From NCBI RefSeq assembly GCF_003315515.1, contig NZ_QNRY01000011.1, positions 1 to 64,000 on the forward strand: a stretch of DNA of 64,000 nucleotides. The letters run 5' to 3'. The stretch comes from Brenneria salicis ATCC 15712 = DSM 30166. GTDB lineage: Bacteria > Pseudomonadota > Gammaproteobacteria > Enterobacterales > Enterobacteriaceae. The position numbers and the translations under genes are program-made. Shown here one piece after another: positions 30,352 to 41,775 of this stretch. Within the stretch, counting starts at the first letter, position 1, and every line of letters starts with the position of its first letter. The notes beneath the pieces are model-generated. The model was given only the letters and a program-made list of their open reading frames with translations. It had not been told where the DNA came from and made no database searches.

Positions 30352-31146
30352 TTAATGGAAAGAATGTTCTTCAGCCGGATAACTCCCTTGTTCCACCTCT
30401 TGCACATAGAGGCGTGCGGCAGCGCGAATATCGCCGCTTTGCGCCAGAAAGTCTTTGGCGAATTTAGGGGTTTTCTCACCGGTAATGCCCAGGGCGTCAT
30501 GCATGACCAGAACCTGTCCATCGGTGACATTGCCGGCGCCGATGCCGATGACCGGAATCGCAAGGGCTTCGGTGACGCGTTGCGCCAGCGCGACCGGCAC
30601 ACACTCCAGCACCAGTAGCTGGGCGCCGGCCTGCTCCAGCGCGAGTGCATCCTCCAGGAGTTGATTGGCCGTCGCTTCGTCGCGCCCCTGAATTTTGTAA
30701 CCGCCGAAAATATTAATCGACTGCGGCGTCAGACCAAGGTGTCCGCATACGGGAACAGCGCGTTCGGTCAGCATTTTCACGGTCGGCGCCAGCCAGCTTC
30801 CGCCTTCCAGTTTGACCATATTGGCGCCGGCGCGCATCAATTCTGCGGCCTGGCTAAAGGCTTGTTCCGGCGTGGCGTAACTCATGAACGGCAGATCTGC
30901 GAGCACCAGCGCCAAAGGCGCGCCGCGGCGAACGCAATGCGTGTGATAGACAATATCGCTAACGGTAACGGGCAGCGTGGAATCGTGTCCCTGTAATGCC
31001 ATGCCCAGAGAATCGCCAATCAGCATCACCTTGATCCCCTGTTCAAAGAACAGGCGAGAGAAGCTGGCGTCGTAAGCGGTGATCGAAGCGAATTTCCGCT
31101 TTTCTTGTTTCCATTGGTGCAAATGGGAGATGGTCGTCGGTTTCAT
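30352..31146 (-). CDS. panB: ketopantoate hydroxymethyltransferase PanB
   Basis: This 264-residue enzyme transfers a hydroxymethyl group to ketoisovalerate in the first committed pantothenate step. Features are the N-terminal [12 protein letters not shown], the metal-site [27 protein letters not shown] and VIGIGAG. First of panBCD. Confidence 0.97.
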   Translation of the reverse strand: MKPTTISHLHQWKQEKRKFASITAYDASFSRLFFEQGIKVMLIGDSLGMALQGHDSTLPVTVSDIVYHTHCVRRGAPLALVLADLPFMSYATPEQAFSQAAELMRAGANMVKLEGGSWLAPTVKMLTERAVPVCGHLGLTPQSINIFGGYKIQGRDEATANQLLEDALALEQAGAQLLVLECVPVALAQRVTEALAIPVIGIGAGNVTDGQVLVMHDALGITGEKTPKFAKDFLAQSGDIRAAARLYVQEVEQGSYPAEEHSFH

Positions 31147-31280
31147 GACAGCCTTCCTAAGTCAATAGGGCGAAGAATGAAAGGCGATCATTCTAATGGA
31201 AGCGGACGTGCAGGGATATACCCTTATCCTGCAAGTTTCTGTTGTCAATCGAAAACAACCGCTCATGGGGGCGGCGCGAG

Positions 31281-31778
31281 TTATGGGTGGTTATCGTCAT
31301 CCCAGTACGTCAGGCCGTTGCGATCGACGCGGGCCAGGCGATGAGCAAGTGATTCACCATCCGGGAACACCAGATCAGGCGCGATCTCGGCCAGCGGATA
31401 CAGCATGAACTCGCGATTTTTCATATCGTAATGAGGAACCGTCAGACGGGCCGTATCAATCACTACGTCGCCAAACAGCAGAATATCCAGATCCAGCGTG
31501 CGTGGCCCCCAACGGTGCGCCTTGCGCTCACGCCCCTGCTCAAGCTCAATCGCCTGCGTATGGTCGAGCAACTGTACGGCGCTCAGATCGGTTTCCAGCG
31601 CCACGACCGCATTAAGATAATCCGGCTGATCCTGCGGACCAAGCGGGCGACTGCGGTAAAATGAGGAACATATGCTCACGCGGGTGAGCGGCACAGTATC
31701 CAGCGCGGTCAACGCGGCGCGCACTTGTTGTAACGGCTGGGCCAGATTGCTGCCCAGCGCCACAAAAACGCGCGTCAT
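31281..31778 (-). CDS. folK: HPPK, 6-hydroxymethyl-dihydropterin pyrophosphokinase
   Basis: This 165-residue folate pathway kinase begins [12 protein letters not shown]. It has [21 protein letters not shown] and the metal/ATP motif [16 protein letters not shown]. The ATG overlaps the pcnB stop by 4 bases. Confidence 0.96.
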   Translation of the reverse strand: MTRVFVALGSNLAQPLQQVRAALTALDTVPLTRVSICSSFYRSRPLGPQDQPDYLNAVVALETDLSAVQLLDHTQAIELEQGRERKAHRWGPRTLDLDILLFGDVVIDTARLTVPHYDMKNREFMLYPLAEIAPDLVFPDGESLAHRLARVDRNGLTYWDDDNHP

Positions 31779-33190
31779 CCGGCGTTTTCCCTGCGTATTG
31801 CCGCTGGCTTGCGTGGTCGGCGGGGGCGAGAGCGACGGTGCGGCATCGGGCCGTCATCCAATGATTTCAGCATATTTTGCTGTAGCGGCGGCGCGGCAAC
31901 CTGAAACTCCCCCCACCATGCGGCCAGACGCAGCAATTCCTGATGGTTTTCTATTTCAGCGCGCAAGCAAAGCAGATCATAAGCCGCATGGAATTTCGGA
32001 TGTTCCATCAGCTTATACGCCCGTTTCCCCTGACGGCGCGACAGGCGCAACTGCAATTGCCAGATATCGCGCACTAAAGAGGTAATACGTTTAGGAATAG
32101 CCAGTGAACGGCACTGTTCATCCAGCACATCGTTCATTGCCAGCGAGAAGGCATCGAAATACGCCAGTCCGCTTTCCTGCGCCAGCTTTTGCACATGTTC
32201 GATCAGCGGATACCACAACATGGCGGCGAACAGAAACGCCGGGTTAACACGCATATTGTTTTGCAGACGCTGGTCGGTATTTTTAAGAACCTGCTCCACC
32301 ATCCGCTCCAGCGTGGTATCGCCCGCTTCGGTAAAGTGGCGGCTAATCAACGGGAATAGCGGCTGGAATAACTGATATTCGCACAGCATTTTGTAGGTTG
32401 GGTAGCCGTAACCGGTTTGCAGCAGCTTCAGCGACTCTTCGAACATCCGGGCGGCGGGAATATCATGCAACAAGGCCGCCAGACGCGGGATCGGTTGGGC
32501 GGTTTCCGGGCTAATGGTCATACCCAGTTTGGCGGCAAAACGCACGGCGCGCAGCATGCGCACCGGATCTTCACGGTAGCGGGTTTCAGGGTCGCCAATC
32601 ATGCGAATGATCCCCTGACGCAGGTCATTCAACCCATTGGTGTAGTCACGAACAGTGAAGTCGGAAATCGTGTAATACAGGCTGTTGATGGAAAAATCAC
32701 GACGCTGGGCATCTTCCTCAATCGAGCCAAAAATATTATCGCGTAACAGCATGCCGCTCTGCGCTTGCTGGGCGGAATTCTTGACTTCCTGCTGCTCCTG
32801 ATGCTGGTCGTGATGACCGCGGAACGTCGCGACCTCAATCACTTCAGGCCCGAACATCACGTGAGCCAGACGGAAACGGCGACCGACCAAACGGCAGTTG
32901 CGAAATAGCTTACGCACCTGTTCGGGGGTCGCATTGGTGGTGATATCAAAATCTTTCGGCTTTTTGCCCAGCAGCAGGTCGCGAACGCCGCCGCCGACCA
33001 GATAAGCCTCGTAGCCCGCTTTGTTCAGACGATAAAGTACTTTCAGCGCATTATCGCTGATATCACTGCGTGAAATATTATGCTGGTCACGCGGGATTAC
33101 CGTCAGATGCTGACGCGGTTCCTGGTGCTCGACCGTTTCGTTCTCACGATTCAGTACTTTACGGCAAAAATTAGCGACTCGGGTAAAGAT
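31775..33190 (-). CDS. pcnB: poly(A) polymerase I, non-AUG start
   Basis: This enzyme adds poly(A) tails that mark RNA for decay. Translation from 33190 gives about 471 residues beginning [13 protein letters not shown], which matches E. coli PcnB (MFTRVANFC). The nucleotidyltransferase motif [10 protein letters not shown] and the acidic pair KPKDFDI follow. Later come [12 protein letters not shown] and [17 protein letters not shown], and a basic Arg/Pro-rich tail. No ATG, GTG or TTG lies in frame upstream of the catalytic core. The codon at the E. coli start position is ATC (33190-33188), preceded by ATT (33193-33191), with GAGGTG just before. E. coli pcnB is known to start at AUU, which keeps expression low, so either codon may start here. 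The first ATG (32917) would delete the active site. Confidence 0.93.
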   Translation of the reverse strand: MFTRVANFCRKVLNRENETVEHQEPRQHLTVIPRDQHNISRSDISDNALKVLYRLNKAGYEAYLVGGGVRDLLLGKKPKDFDITTNATPEQVRKLFRNCRLVGRRFRLAHVMFGPEVIEVATFRGHHDQHQEQQEVKNSAQQAQSGMLLRDNIFGSIEEDAQRRDFSINSLYYTISDFTVRDYTNGLNDLRQGIIRMIGDPETRYREDPVRMLRAVRFAAKLGMTISPETAQPIPRLAALLHDIPAARMFEESLKLLQTGYGYPTYKMLCEYQLFQPLFPLISRHFTEAGDTTLERMVEQVLKNTDQRLQNNMRVNPAFLFAAMLWYPLIEHVQKLAQESGLAYFDAFSLAMNDVLDEQCRSLAIPKRITSLVRDIWQLQLRLSRRQGKRAYKLMEHPKFHAAYDLLCLRAEIENHQELLRLAAWWGEFQVAAPPLQQNMLKSLDDGPMPHRRSRPRRPRKPAAIRRENAG

Positions 33191-33276
33191 AATACACCTC
33201 GATAGTGATGGATAAATAAAGGCACAACCGAAAAATAGCGGCTAATCATAGCTCACCAAACCCTCTTTGAGAATAA

Positions 33277-34167
33277 TCATGTGACTGTCGAGCGGTTTAT
33301 TGCCGCCTCGGTCGGGATTTTATCCAGCGACCAGTGCGCGATCGACCACTCAAGCAGCGCCGCAAGTGTTAAGTCCTGCCAGCTTTCCGGCAATGGCTGG
33401 TGCAGAAATTGCAACGCGGCGACAATAATCGGCCTGGGGTCGCTTGCCGGCAACGTGGGGGCATGGTTTTGTTTGGAGAGCTTTTGTCCTGCGTGATTCA
33501 GCACCAGCGGCAAGTGAATGTAATTGGGCGACTGATAAGCCAAATAATGGTAGAGCGAAATTTGTCGTACCGTCGGTTCAATCAGATCGGCGCCGCGCAC
33601 GATTTCCGTGATCCCTTGCTGATGATCATCAACGACTACCGCCAGATTATAGGCAAACAGCCCGTCCCGGCGGTGGATAATAAAATCTTCTTCCGCCAGG
33701 GCGCGATCAGCATGAATCTCACCGCGCAGGCGGTCATGAAAATGGAGAACCGGGGTGGTTTGCCGTAAGCGCAGCGCGGCCTGCTGCGCCGGGCGGTCAA
33801 GATCACGGCAATGGCCGTCATAGCGCCCGCCCAGTTGCTGAATGCGGCGGCGGGGACAGGTGCAATAGTAGCTCAATCCGGCTTGGTGAAGTCGATGAAG
33901 CGCGTCAAGGTAGAGCGTATGGCGTTGTGATTGATAGACAACGTCGCCGTCCCAATACAGGCCGTAATGTTCGAGTTGGGAGAGAATACGGGATGACGCG
34001 CCGGGAACTTCACGGGGAGGGTCGATATCTTCAATACGCACCAGCCAGCGTCCGCGTTGAGCGCGAGCCTGAAGATAACTGCCTAGCGCGGCAATCAGCG
34101 AACCAAAATGCAGGTCGCCGGAAGGCGAGGGGGCAAAGCGCCCAACGTAATCTGTTGTTCCAGGCAT
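33277..34167 (-). CDS. gluQ: glutamyl-Q tRNA(Asp) synthetase
   Basis: This 296-residue paralogue of the GluRS catalytic core glutamylates queuosine in the anticodon of tRNA(Asp). It has [16 protein letters not shown] (HIGH-like), a zinc segment with [11 protein letters not shown] and GHCRD, and the KLSKQ motif. There is no anticodon-binding domain, as expected. It lies downstream of dksA with a hairpin between them. Confidence 0.96.
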   Translation of the reverse strand: MPGTTDYVGRFAPSPSGDLHFGSLIAALGSYLQARAQRGRWLVRIEDIDPPREVPGASSRILSQLEHYGLYWDGDVVYQSQRHTLYLDALHRLHQAGLSYYCTCPRRRIQQLGGRYDGHCRDLDRPAQQAALRLRQTTPVLHFHDRLRGEIHADRALAEEDFIIHRRDGLFAYNLAVVVDDHQQGITEIVRGADLIEPTVRQISLYHYLAYQSPNYIHLPLVLNHAGQKLSKQNHAPTLPASDPRPIIVAALQFLHQPLPESWQDLTLAALLEWSIAHWSLDKIPTEAAINRSTVT

Positions 34168-34185
34168 AAGGACATAAATGATAAA

Positions 34186-34220
34186 GCCTACCCTGCGCGG
34201 ATTTATATCGCAGGGCAGGC
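34186..34220 (-). terminator. hairpin between dksA and gluQ
   Basis: GCCTaCCCTGCG (34186-34197) pairs with CGCAGGGcAGGC (34209-34220), a 12-position stem with one mismatch. In Shigella and E. coli a terminator at this place limits read-through from dksA into gluQ, and this hairpin fits that role. The T-run on the minus strand is short. Confidence 0.65.
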
Positions 34221-34238
34221 ATTTTGCATGGCGGATGG

Positions 34239-34694
34239 TTATCCGGCCATTTGCTTTTCGCGTATTTCCGCCAGTGTTTTGCAGTCAATACACAGATCAG
34301 CGGTGGGACGCGCTTCCAGACGGCGGATACCGATTTCCACGCCACAGGAATCACAGAAACCAAAGTCTTCATCTTCGATTTTTTGCAATGTTTTGGCGAT
34401 CTTCTTGATGAGCTTACGCTCACGGTCGCGATTGCGCAGTTCGAGGCTGAATTCTTCTTCTTGTGCCGCACGGTCAACGGGATCAGGGAAATTCGCGGCT
34501 TCATCACGCATATGCGATACAGTACGATCCACTTCATCCCTGAGTTGGTTGCGCCATGCTTCAAGAATACACTTGAAATGAGCGAGTTGAACAACGTTCA
34601 TATACTCTTCGCCCGGCTTCTCCTGATACGGCTCTACTCCGGCAATTGCGAGAATGCTCAGAGAAGATGTCTTACGGTTTTGCCCTTCTTGCAT
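34239..34694 (-). CDS. dksA: DksA, RNA polymerase-binding transcription factor
   Basis: This 151-residue factor acts with ppGpp on RNA polymerase secondary channel. The coiled coil carries the tip [11 protein letters not shown]. The zinc finger is [14 protein letters not shown] with CIDC downstream. Length matches E. coli exactly from ATG 34694 ([11 protein letters not shown]). An in-frame extension to 34766 was rejected. Confidence 0.97.
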   Translation of the reverse strand: MQEGQNRKTSSLSILAIAGVEPYQEKPGEEYMNVVQLAHFKCILEAWRNQLRDEVDRTVSHMRDEAANFPDPVDRAAQEEEFSLELRNRDRERKLIKKIAKTLQKIEDEDFGFCDSCGVEIGIRRLEARPTADLCIDCKTLAEIREKQMAG

Positions 34695-35033
34695 GTTGCT
34701 TCTCCTACATAACACGACACGCACCATACCCTGCTTAGTTGAAGTTAATGCGTTGCCGGTCACCATAAAGGGTTGGCTTCTTTAACTTACCTGAATTACT
34801 TATTTTGATAAGTTATTCAGAATGCCTTTATTTGTTGCCAGGCCGTCACTTCAATCACTCTGGGTATATCGATCCCCTAAGGGGAAAAAACAGGCCGCTA
34901 TAAATAGCAGATGGAGATTAGGTTGGCAATGATTCCTGACACCGGCCTGATAAAGTGTTAGGAACAACCAATTATCATCAGATGATAAACAACGTGTTAG
35001 CGTGTTATCGCCATGTTCACTTTATTTATCTAC
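34695..35033. other. dksA-sfsA intergenic region
   Basis: The 339-base gap between two same-strand genes holds the dksA promoter region. A GATGATAA-type AT-rich stretch with short repeats lies near 34970-34990. I see no ORF or clear operator. Confidence 0.5.
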
Positions 35034-35735
35034 TTATAATAACGGCAACTTGTGCGTAATCCTGATGCCATCAGGAGATAACGTGGAGGCATAACATAGA
35101 ATTTCAACCCCTTGCTGTTGTGCTGCCATTAATAATTCCGCATAACGCGGGTCAATATGCCGTGCGGGAGAAACCTGCGCGATCCCGGAGTGCAGCACGG
35201 CAAAAAACAGAACGGCGCGTTCACCGTGGGTCACGATCTGTTGCAGTTCACGCAGATGCTTCTGCCCCCGCAGGGTGACCGCATCAGGAAAGTAACCCCG
35301 TCCATGTTGCAATAATGTAACGGACTTAACCTCAATATAGCAGTTAATCTTGTCTTCCGCCTGTAACAGCAGATCAATACGGCTATTTTCCGCACCATAT
35401 TTCACTTCGTTCTTTACGGTGGTGTAGCCCGTCAGTTCGGCGATCCGATTTTCCGCCAGGGCTTCATGCAATAATGTGTTGGCGCGCACTGTATTGACAC
35501 AAATCCAGTCGTTATGTTGCGTTTGCGTTAGTTCCCAACTGTGCGGATATTTGCGTTTCGGATTCGCGGATGTCGAATACCAGACGGTGTCGCCCGGCGT
35601 CGCACACCCCGTCATCGCCCCGGTGTTGGCGCAGTGCAGTGTGAATGTTTCGCCCTGCGGCGTGACCACATCGGCGAGAAAGCGTTTGTAGCGTTTAATC
35701 AGTCTGGCTGGTTGCAAGCGTGGCGTGAATTGCAT
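35034..35735 (-). CDS. sfsA: SfsA, sugar fermentation stimulation protein family
   Basis: This 233-residue protein has an N-terminal OB-like part ([24 protein letters not shown]) and a nuclease-like C-terminal part with [11 protein letters not shown] and [10 protein letters not shown]. The family is DNA-binding with a predicted nuclease fold; its role is poorly defined. It lies 7 bases after thpR. Confidence 0.95.
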   Translation of the reverse strand: MQFTPRLQPARLIKRYKRFLADVVTPQGETFTLHCANTGAMTGCATPGDTVWYSTSANPKRKYPHSWELTQTQHNDWICVNTVRANTLLHEALAENRIAELTGYTTVKNEVKYGAENSRIDLLLQAEDKINCYIEVKSVTLLQHGRGYFPDAVTLRGQKHLRELQQIVTHGERAVLFFAVLHSGIAQVSPARHIDPRYAELLMAAQQQGVEILCYASTLSPDGIRITHKLPLL

Positions 35736-35742
35736 GGGTATC

Positions 35743-36285
35743 CTATTGTAAGCGTGGTTTGGTCAGCGGCCAGCTAGCCACTGTCTGATAGCGAGTTCTG
35801 CCGCTCTCAAACAGCGATTGATAAAGCGAGAAATGATCCATCGTTACCGACCAACTGAAATCGGCAAGCGGTAAGGTCACCGGTCTGGTCGCGCCGCGCA
35901 GCAGGATAATATGAGGATGGAAGGGCTGGGACGTTTGATGGCAGCCATTGCGGGCCGCCTGCGAGCGTAGCAATCCGGCCAGTTGCAGCAGGCCGTGCGA
36001 TGCCTGTCGGCATCCGATCCAGACCACGCCGGGGCGCGGCCATTGTCCGGCGTCATTCAGGTTGACGGCAAATTCAGGCTGACTGATGCGTCCCGCCAGC
36101 GTGCGCAGCGCCTGTTCTTTCTGTTCGCTCACCTCGCCCAGAAAAGCCAACGTCAGGTGAAGGTTGGCGGCGGCCACCGGACGACCGGTTTCAGGCGGGA
36201 AATGTTCAGCGCGCCAGCGAATAATATCCTGCCGGATTTCTTCGGGTAGCGTTAAGGCAAAAAACAACCGGCGGGCGACAGGCAT
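35743..36285 (-). CDS. thpR: RNA 2',3'-cyclic phosphodiesterase ThpR
   Basis: This 180-residue 2H-phosphoesterase has the two HxTx-type motifs, HLTLAFLG and HPHIILLRG. It opens or closes 2',5' RNA linkages in vitro (formerly LigT). Start is ATG 36285 ([11 protein letters not shown]); an earlier in-frame start at 36303 is possible. Confidence 0.93.
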   Translation of the reverse strand: MPVARRLFFALTLPEEIRQDIIRWRAEHFPPETGRPVAAANLHLTLAFLGEVSEQKEQALRTLAGRISQPEFAVNLNDAGQWPRPGVVWIGCRQASHGLLQLAGLLRSQAARNGCHQTSQPFHPHIILLRGATRPVTLPLADFSWSVTMDHFSLYQSLFESGRTRYQTVASWPLTKPRLQ

Positions 36286-36368
36286 CTCTATCTCTCTTCT
36301 CATCCGATGCGACTTTCATTCGATGCTACAATGCCAGCCGCTGAAAGTTAACCTTTACGGAGAGTTCT

Positions 36369-38828
36369 GTGATTTTACCGCCCGTCAGCGCCGTATTAAA
36401 TGATGTCGTCTCGGCGCTGCATACTTCGCCTCAGGTGTTGCTTAATGCGCCTACCGGCGCCGGGAAATCCACCTGGCTGCCGCTGCAACTGCTGCAACAG
36501 GGTAATCTGCACGGACGGATTATCATGCTCGAACCCCGCCGATTGGCGGCGAAAAGCGTGGCCTGGCGGCTGGCTCAGCAATTGGGCGAAGAGCCGGGGC
36601 GGACGGTGGGTTACCGGATGCGGGCGGAAAGTCGGGTTAGCGCCGCGACGCGTCTGGAAGTGGTCACCGAAGGGATATTGACGCGTCTATTGCAGCAGGA
36701 TGCCGAGTTGCAGGGCGTCGCGCTGGTGATCCTGGATGAGTTTCACGAGCGTAGTTTGCAAGCTGATCTGGCGCTGGCGTTATTGTTGGATGTGCAGCAA
36801 GGACTGCGTGAGGATCTGAAACTGCTGATCATGTCCGCCACGCTGGATAATACGCGGCTTTCCGCGCTATTGCCGTCATCGGCGTGCATTGTATCCGCGG
36901 GGCGCAGTTATCCGGTCGAGCGTCATTATATGCCGCTGAACAGTCAGGAGCGGCTGGAGGAGGGCGTCGCCCGTCAGGTCAGGCGTCTTATGGCGGAGCA
37001 GGCCGGTTCGCTGCTGCTATTTTTACCCGGCGTGGCCGAAATTAAACGCGTGCAGGCGCTGTTGGAAAACAGCATAACGGATGAGGTGGATTTGTGTCCG
37101 TTGTACGGCGCGCTGACGTTGGCGGAACAGCAAAAAGCGATCCTGCCGTCGGCGACGGGGCGCCGTAAAGTGGTGCTGGCGACCAATATTGCGGAAACCA
37201 GCCTGACCATCGAAGGCATTTGTCTGGTTATTGATTGCGGTCTGGAGCGGGTGGCGCGTTTCGACGTGAAAAGCGGCTTAACCCGATTGGTCACGCAGCG
37301 CATCAGCCAGGCATCCATGACGCAGCGCGCCGGACGCGCCGGGCGTCTGAGTCCGGGGATTTGCTGGCATCTCTGTTCGCGTGAGCAGGCTGAGCGCGCG
37401 GCGGCGCAAAGCGATGCCGAAATACTTAATAGCGATCTGAGCAGTTTCTGGCTGGATTTATTGCAGTGGGGTTGTACGGATACGGCGCAGCTTACGTGGC
37501 TGGATACGCCGCCGCCTGCCACCTTGCAATCAGCCCGGGATTTGCTGAGCCGGTTGAAAATTACCGATCAGCAGGATCGGCTGACTGCCGCAGGACGCAA
37601 GATCGCCGCGCTGGGTTGCGATGTCAGGCTGGCAACCATGCTCTTCGCCGCCGCCGGACATCGCATTGATGTACAAAGCGACGATGTGCTGACGACCGCG
37701 GGGTGTCTGGCGGCGATCCTTGAGGAGCCGCCGCGCGGCGGATCGATTAATCTGCTGGACTGGCTGCATCGGCCATTGCCGCACTGGATACGGCGCGGAC
37801 AGCAACTAACGCGCCGTCTGGCGCCGGTATCCAGTCGTATCGATAGCGCGTGGGCCGCCTGGTTGCTGGCACAGACTTTTGCCGATCGCATTGCCCGGCG
37901 GCGCGGTCAGGATGGCCGCTATCAACTGGCTGGCGGCATCGGGGCGATGATGGCGGACGATGATGCGCTGTCTGGCGCGGATTGGCTGTTGGCGCCCGCG
38001 CTATTGCATAACAGTCACTCAGCGGATGCGCACATCCTGCTGGCGTTGCCCCTGGAGATCGACCAACTGGCGCGGCAGTTGCCGATGTTGGTCAGCGAGC
38101 ATAATGTCGTGCAGTGGGACGAGGAAAAAGGCACGTTGCGCGCCAGCAAACGCAGTCAGATTGGTCACCTGATATTACAGACGCGTCCATTGACGAAACC
38201 GTCTGATGAAGAGCTACACCTGGCGATGTTGGGCTGGTTGCGGGAACACGGGTTGGCGGCGTTAAACTGGCAACCGGCGGCGGCGCAGTTGCGCGCCCGC
38301 TTGCAATGCGCCCGGCAATGGTTGCCGGAAGTTGACTGGCCGCGGGTGGATGAGGAAACATTGCTGGCCACGCTGGAATCCTGGTTGCTGCCATCTTTAG
38401 CCGGTGTGCGTGATTTGCGCGGCTTACGGCAGGTGGATCTGAGCGACGCGTTGCTGCGGTTGCTGGACTGGCCTTTGCGTCAGCGGCTGGATAGTGCGCT
38501 GCCGAGCCATTACACTGTGCCCGGCGGCAGCCGTTTGCCCATCGCCTATGATGAAGATAAACCGCCGGTGCTGTCGGTACGGCTACAGGAAATGTTTGGC
38601 GAACGGCAAAGCCCGCGGCTGGCGGAAGGACGGGTGGCGCTGGTGTTGGCGCTCTTATCGCCGGCCCAACGTCCATTGCAGATTACGCGTGATTTGGCGG
38701 CCTTCTGGCAAGGCGCTTACCGTGAAGTGCAAAAAGAGATGAAAGGGCGTTATCCGAAACATGTGTGGCCCGACGACCCGGCAAATACAGCGCCGACCAG
38801 ACGCACCAGGAAATATCAGAATCAATAA
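36369..38828 (+). CDS. hrpB: ATP-dependent helicase HrpB
   Basis: This 819-residue DEAH-type helicase starts at GTG 36369. Motifs are I (APTGAGKST), II (DEFH), III (SATLD), V (TNIAETSLTIEG) and VI (QRAGRAGR). The C-terminal HrpB domain ends YPKHVWPDDPANTAPTRR. Its physiological substrate is unknown. Divergent from thpR as in E. coli. Confidence 0.96.
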   Translation: MILPPVSAVLNDVVSALHTSPQVLLNAPTGAGKSTWLPLQLLQQGNLHGRIIMLEPRRLAAKSVAWRLAQQLGEEPGRTVGYRMRAESRVSAATRLEVVTEGILTRLLQQDAELQGVALVILDEFHERSLQADLALALLLDVQQGLREDLKLLIMSATLDNTRLSALLPSSACIVSAGRSYPVERHYMPLNSQERLEEGVARQVRRLMAEQAGSLLLFLPGVAEIKRVQALLENSITDEVDLCPLYGALTLAEQQKAILPSATGRRKVVLATNIAETSLTIEGICLVIDCGLERVARFDVKSGLTRLVTQRISQASMTQRAGRAGRLSPGICWHLCSREQAERAAAQSDAEILNSDLSSFWLDLLQWGCTDTAQLTWLDTPPPATLQSARDLLSRLKITDQQDRLTAAGRKIAALGCDVRLATMLFAAAGHRIDVQSDDVLTTAGCLAAILEEPPRGGSINLLDWLHRPLPHWIRRGQQLTRRLAPVSSRIDSAWAAWLLAQTFADRIARRRGQDGRYQLAGGIGAMMADDDALSGADWLLAPALLHNSHSADAHILLALPLEIDQLARQLPMLVSEHNVVQWDEEKGTLRASKRSQIGHLILQTRPLTKPSDEELHLAMLGWLREHGLAALNWQPAAAQLRARLQCARQWLPEVDWPRVDEETLLATLESWLLPSLAGVRDLRGLRQVDLSDALLRLLDWPLRQRLDSALPSHYTVPGGSRLPIAYDEDKPPVLSVRLQEMFGERQSPRLAEGRVALVLALLSPAQRPLQITRDLAAFWQGAYREVQKEMKGRYPKHVWPDDPANTAPTRRTRKYQNQ

Positions 38829-38930
38829 TTTCAGACGTTTCCGCTTCCTTGATATGTACGGCGGAAACAGAGTAGACGGCTTGAGCGCAGCGCAGGTGGC
38901 CGTTAACAACCTGATGGAGAAGCAACAGTA

Positions 38931-41405
38931 ATGTCTCGGGATGATCGCGAACCTATCGGGCGCAAAGGAAGGGCGTCAGGACGAAAACCTACACGCAGGC
39001 AGGCGATACGGCGTCACAGGGACGATGACTATGATGATGATTATGAAGATGATCAGGATGATTTTAACGACGATGACCGCTATGACGATGAGGATTCGAT
39101 GACGCAGAAACCGCGTAAGAAACGGCGCTGGCTGGGACTGTTTATCAAACTGTCTCTGGTCTTTGCGGTCGTGTTGGCGATTTATGGCGTGTACCTCGAC
39201 AGTCAGATCCATAGCCGTATCGAAGGCAAGGTATGGCAACTGCCGGCGGCGGTATATGGCCGGATGGTTAACCTTGAACCGGGCATGTCTTACAACCAGA
39301 AAGAGATGATTAGTCTGCTGGAAGGCATGCAGTATCGTCAGGTCAGCCGCATCACCAGACCGGGAGAGTTTAGCGTTCGCGGCAACAGCATTGAAATGCT
39401 GCGGCGTCCGTTTGATTTCCCGGACAGTAAAGAAGGGCAGATCCGCGCACGTCTGACGTTTAACAATGATCGTCTGGCGCAGATCCAGAATCTGGATAAC
39501 CAGCGTAATTTCGGTTTCTTCCGCCTCGATCCGAAGCTGATCACCATGATGCAGTCGCCGAATGGCGAGCAACGTCTGTTTGTGCCGCGTTCTGGTTTCC
39601 CCGATCTGCTGGTCGATACGCTTATCGCGACCGAAGACCGCCACTTCTACGAACATGATGGGATCAGTTTGTATTCGATCGGGCGGGCGTTTCTGGCGAA
39701 TATTACCGCCGGACGCGCGGTACAGGGGGGAAGCACCCTGACGCAGCAGTTGGTGAAAAACCTGTTCCTGACCAATGAGCGTTCTTTGTGGCGTAAAGCC
39801 AACGAAGCGTATATGGCGTTGATCATGGATTATCGCTACAGCAAAGATCGCATTCTGGAACTGTATCTGAACGAAGTGTATCTCGGTCAGAGCGGCAGCG
39901 ACCAGATCCGCGGTTTCCCATTGGCTAGCCTGTATTACTTTGGTCGTCCGGTTAATGAACTGAGTCTGGATCAACAGGCGTTGCTGGTGGGCATGGTAAA
40001 AGGCGCGTCGCTGTATAATCCGTGGCGTAATCCCAGGATCACGCTGGAACGACGTAATCTGGTATTGCGTTTATTGCAAAATCAACAGGTTATCGACGCC
40101 GATCTCTACAATATGTTGAGCGCTCGCCCGCTGGGTGTGCAACCCAAAGGGGGCGTTATCAGTCCGCAGCCTGCTTTTATGCAAGTCGTGCGGCAGGAGT
40201 TGCAGCAACGGCTGGGCGATAAGGTTAACGATCTGTCGGGCGTAAAAATCTTTACCACGCTTGATCCCGTCTCACAGGATGCGGCGGAAAAAGCAGTGGA
40301 AGAGGGGATCCCCGCGTTGCGGGCCGCGAGGGGAGTGAACGATCTGGAATCGGCTATGGTGATTGTCGACCGCTTCAGTGGTGAGATCCGCGCCATGGTC
40401 GGCGGTTCGCAGACGCAATATGCCGGATTCAACCGTGCATTGCAGGCGCGCCGACCCGTCGGTTCTCTGGCGAAGCCGCCAACCTACCTCACGGCGTTAA
40501 GCCAGCCCGATGTTTATCGTCTGAACACCTGGCTGGCGGATGAACCGCTCTCGCTCAGGCAACCCAACGGGCAATTGTGGCAGCCGAAAAACTATGATCG
40601 TGAATTCAGGGGCCGCGTGATGCTGGTTGATGCGCTGGCAAACTCCCTGAATGTGCCGACGGTGAATCTGGGCATGGCCGTTGGTCTGGATCAGGTTACC
40701 GCAACGCTGAAACGGTTGGGTATCCCTGATAACGTCATTCAGCCTGTACCGGCAATGTTGCTGGGAGCCATCAGTCTGACGCCAATGGAAGTGGCACAGG
40801 AATATCAGACGATTGCCAGCGGCGGCAATCGTGCGCCGTTGTCGGCGTTGCGCTCGGTGATTGCGGAAGATGGCGCGGTGTTGTATCAGAGCTTCCCGCA
40901 GGCGGAACGCGCGGTTCCGGCGCAAGCGGCTTATCTGACGCTATACGGTATGCAGCAGGTGGTGGCGCGCGGGACATCCCGTTCGCTGGCGGTGAAATTC
41001 CCCAATTATCATCTGGCGGCGAAAACCGGTACGACCAACGATCTGCGTGATAGCTGGTTTGCCGGGGTGGACGGCAAAGAAGTGGCGATCAGTTGGGTGG
41101 GGCGCGATAACAACGGCCCGGCAAAACTGACGGGCGCCAACGGCGCGCTGACCATTTATCGCCGCTATCTGGAAAATCAAACGCCGTTGCCGCTGATGCT
41201 GACGCCGCCGGAAGGGATCGCGACCATGACGATTGATGCCAGCGGCAATTTTGTCTGCAATGGCAGCAGCGCCGGACGAACGCTGCCGGTCTGGACGGAT
41301 AATCCGCAATCGCTGTGTCAGGTCGCTCAGCAACAGGCCCCGCAGCAAGAGCAGCAGAGCGGCGAGGGCGTGGCCGACTGGATCCGGGAAATGTTTGGTC
41401 AGTAA
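38931..41405 (+). CDS. mrcB: PBP1b, bifunctional peptidoglycan synthase
   Basis: This 824-residue cell-wall synthase has a basic and very acidic cytoplasmic N-terminus (Asp/Glu tract about 30-58) and one membrane helix (about 67-87). The UB2H domain comes next. The glycosyltransferase domain contains [12 protein letters not shown] and [12 protein letters not shown]. The transpeptidase domain contains the nucleophile motif GSLAKP and KTGTTND. The Gln-rich tail precedes the end. It cross-links peptidoglycan with its activator LpoB. Confidence 0.97.
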   Translation: MSRDDREPIGRKGRASGRKPTRRQAIRRHRDDDYDDDYEDDQDDFNDDDRYDDEDSMTQKPRKKRRWLGLFIKLSLVFAVVLAIYGVYLDSQIHSRIEGKVWQLPAAVYGRMVNLEPGMSYNQKEMISLLEGMQYRQVSRITRPGEFSVRGNSIEMLRRPFDFPDSKEGQIRARLTFNNDRLAQIQNLDNQRNFGFFRLDPKLITMMQSPNGEQRLFVPRSGFPDLLVDTLIATEDRHFYEHDGISLYSIGRAFLANITAGRAVQGGSTLTQQLVKNLFLTNERSLWRKANEAYMALIMDYRYSKDRILELYLNEVYLGQSGSDQIRGFPLASLYYFGRPVNELSLDQQALLVGMVKGASLYNPWRNPRITLERRNLVLRLLQNQQVIDADLYNMLSARPLGVQPKGGVISPQPAFMQVVRQELQQRLGDKVNDLSGVKIFTTLDPVSQDAAEKAVEEGIPALRAARGVNDLESAMVIVDRFSGEIRAMVGGSQTQYAGFNRALQARRPVGSLAKPPTYLTALSQPDVYRLNTWLADEPLSLRQPNGQLWQPKNYDREFRGRVMLVDALANSLNVPTVNLGMAVGLDQVTATLKRLGIPDNVIQPVPAMLLGAISLTPMEVAQEYQTIASGGNRAPLSALRSVIAEDGAVLYQSFPQAERAVPAQAAYLTLYGMQQVVARGTSRSLAVKFPNYHLAAKTGTTNDLRDSWFAGVDGKEVAISWVGRDNNGPAKLTGANGALTIYRRYLENQTPLPLMLTPPEGIATMTIDASGNFVCNGSSAGRTLPVWTDNPQSLCQVAQQQAPQQEQQSGEGVADWIREMFGQ

Positions 41406-41693
41406 TACGTTATTTCCCCCGATATTCCTGTTTTTGCCACAACCGAGGGAGAGGGATGAGGCAACAGCTTATCTCCCTGCGGCAAAGGAACCACGCGGCG
41501 CCGCCTTTGCCAGAGGCCCACGGATGGGCTATGTGGCGGGTGCGGCCAACGCGCCTGCAATGGGAAGTATGACGGGGATATACCGTTATCAGTAAAAATT
41601 GTGGCTAAGAGACAGGGAATTTTCTTACGCACGCTTAAATCCTCGTGCGGTAAATATCTTGCGGAGACAATCCCGTTAAGCCTATTATGCAAC
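41406..41693. other. gap where fhuA lies in E. coli
   Basis: In E. coli the ferrichrome receptor gene fhuA separates mrcB from fhuC. Here only about 370 bases intervene and no receptor sequence, intact or decayed, is recognised. Short frames are stop-riddled. Confidence 0.6.
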
Positions 41694-41712
41694 CTTTATA
41701 TTAATCATTATC
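41694..41712. promoter_or_regulatory. candidate Fur box upstream of fhuC
   Basis: CTTTATATTAATCATTATC matches 14 of 19 positions of the Fur consensus GATAATGATAATCATTATC, including an unbroken right half. It lies 64 bases before the fhuC start, where an iron-regulated promoter is expected. Confidence 0.7.
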
Positions 41713-41775
41713 GTTTCTCTTTGGCCTGATGCCGGTTAATCATTCCCCTTGATTTTCATTGAACACCAAAACGTT

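Noticed and set aside
38976-39974. 332-residue open frame antisense to mrcB
   Set aside because: It mirrors the coding bias of mrcB, has no family resemblance, and the mrcB product is complete.
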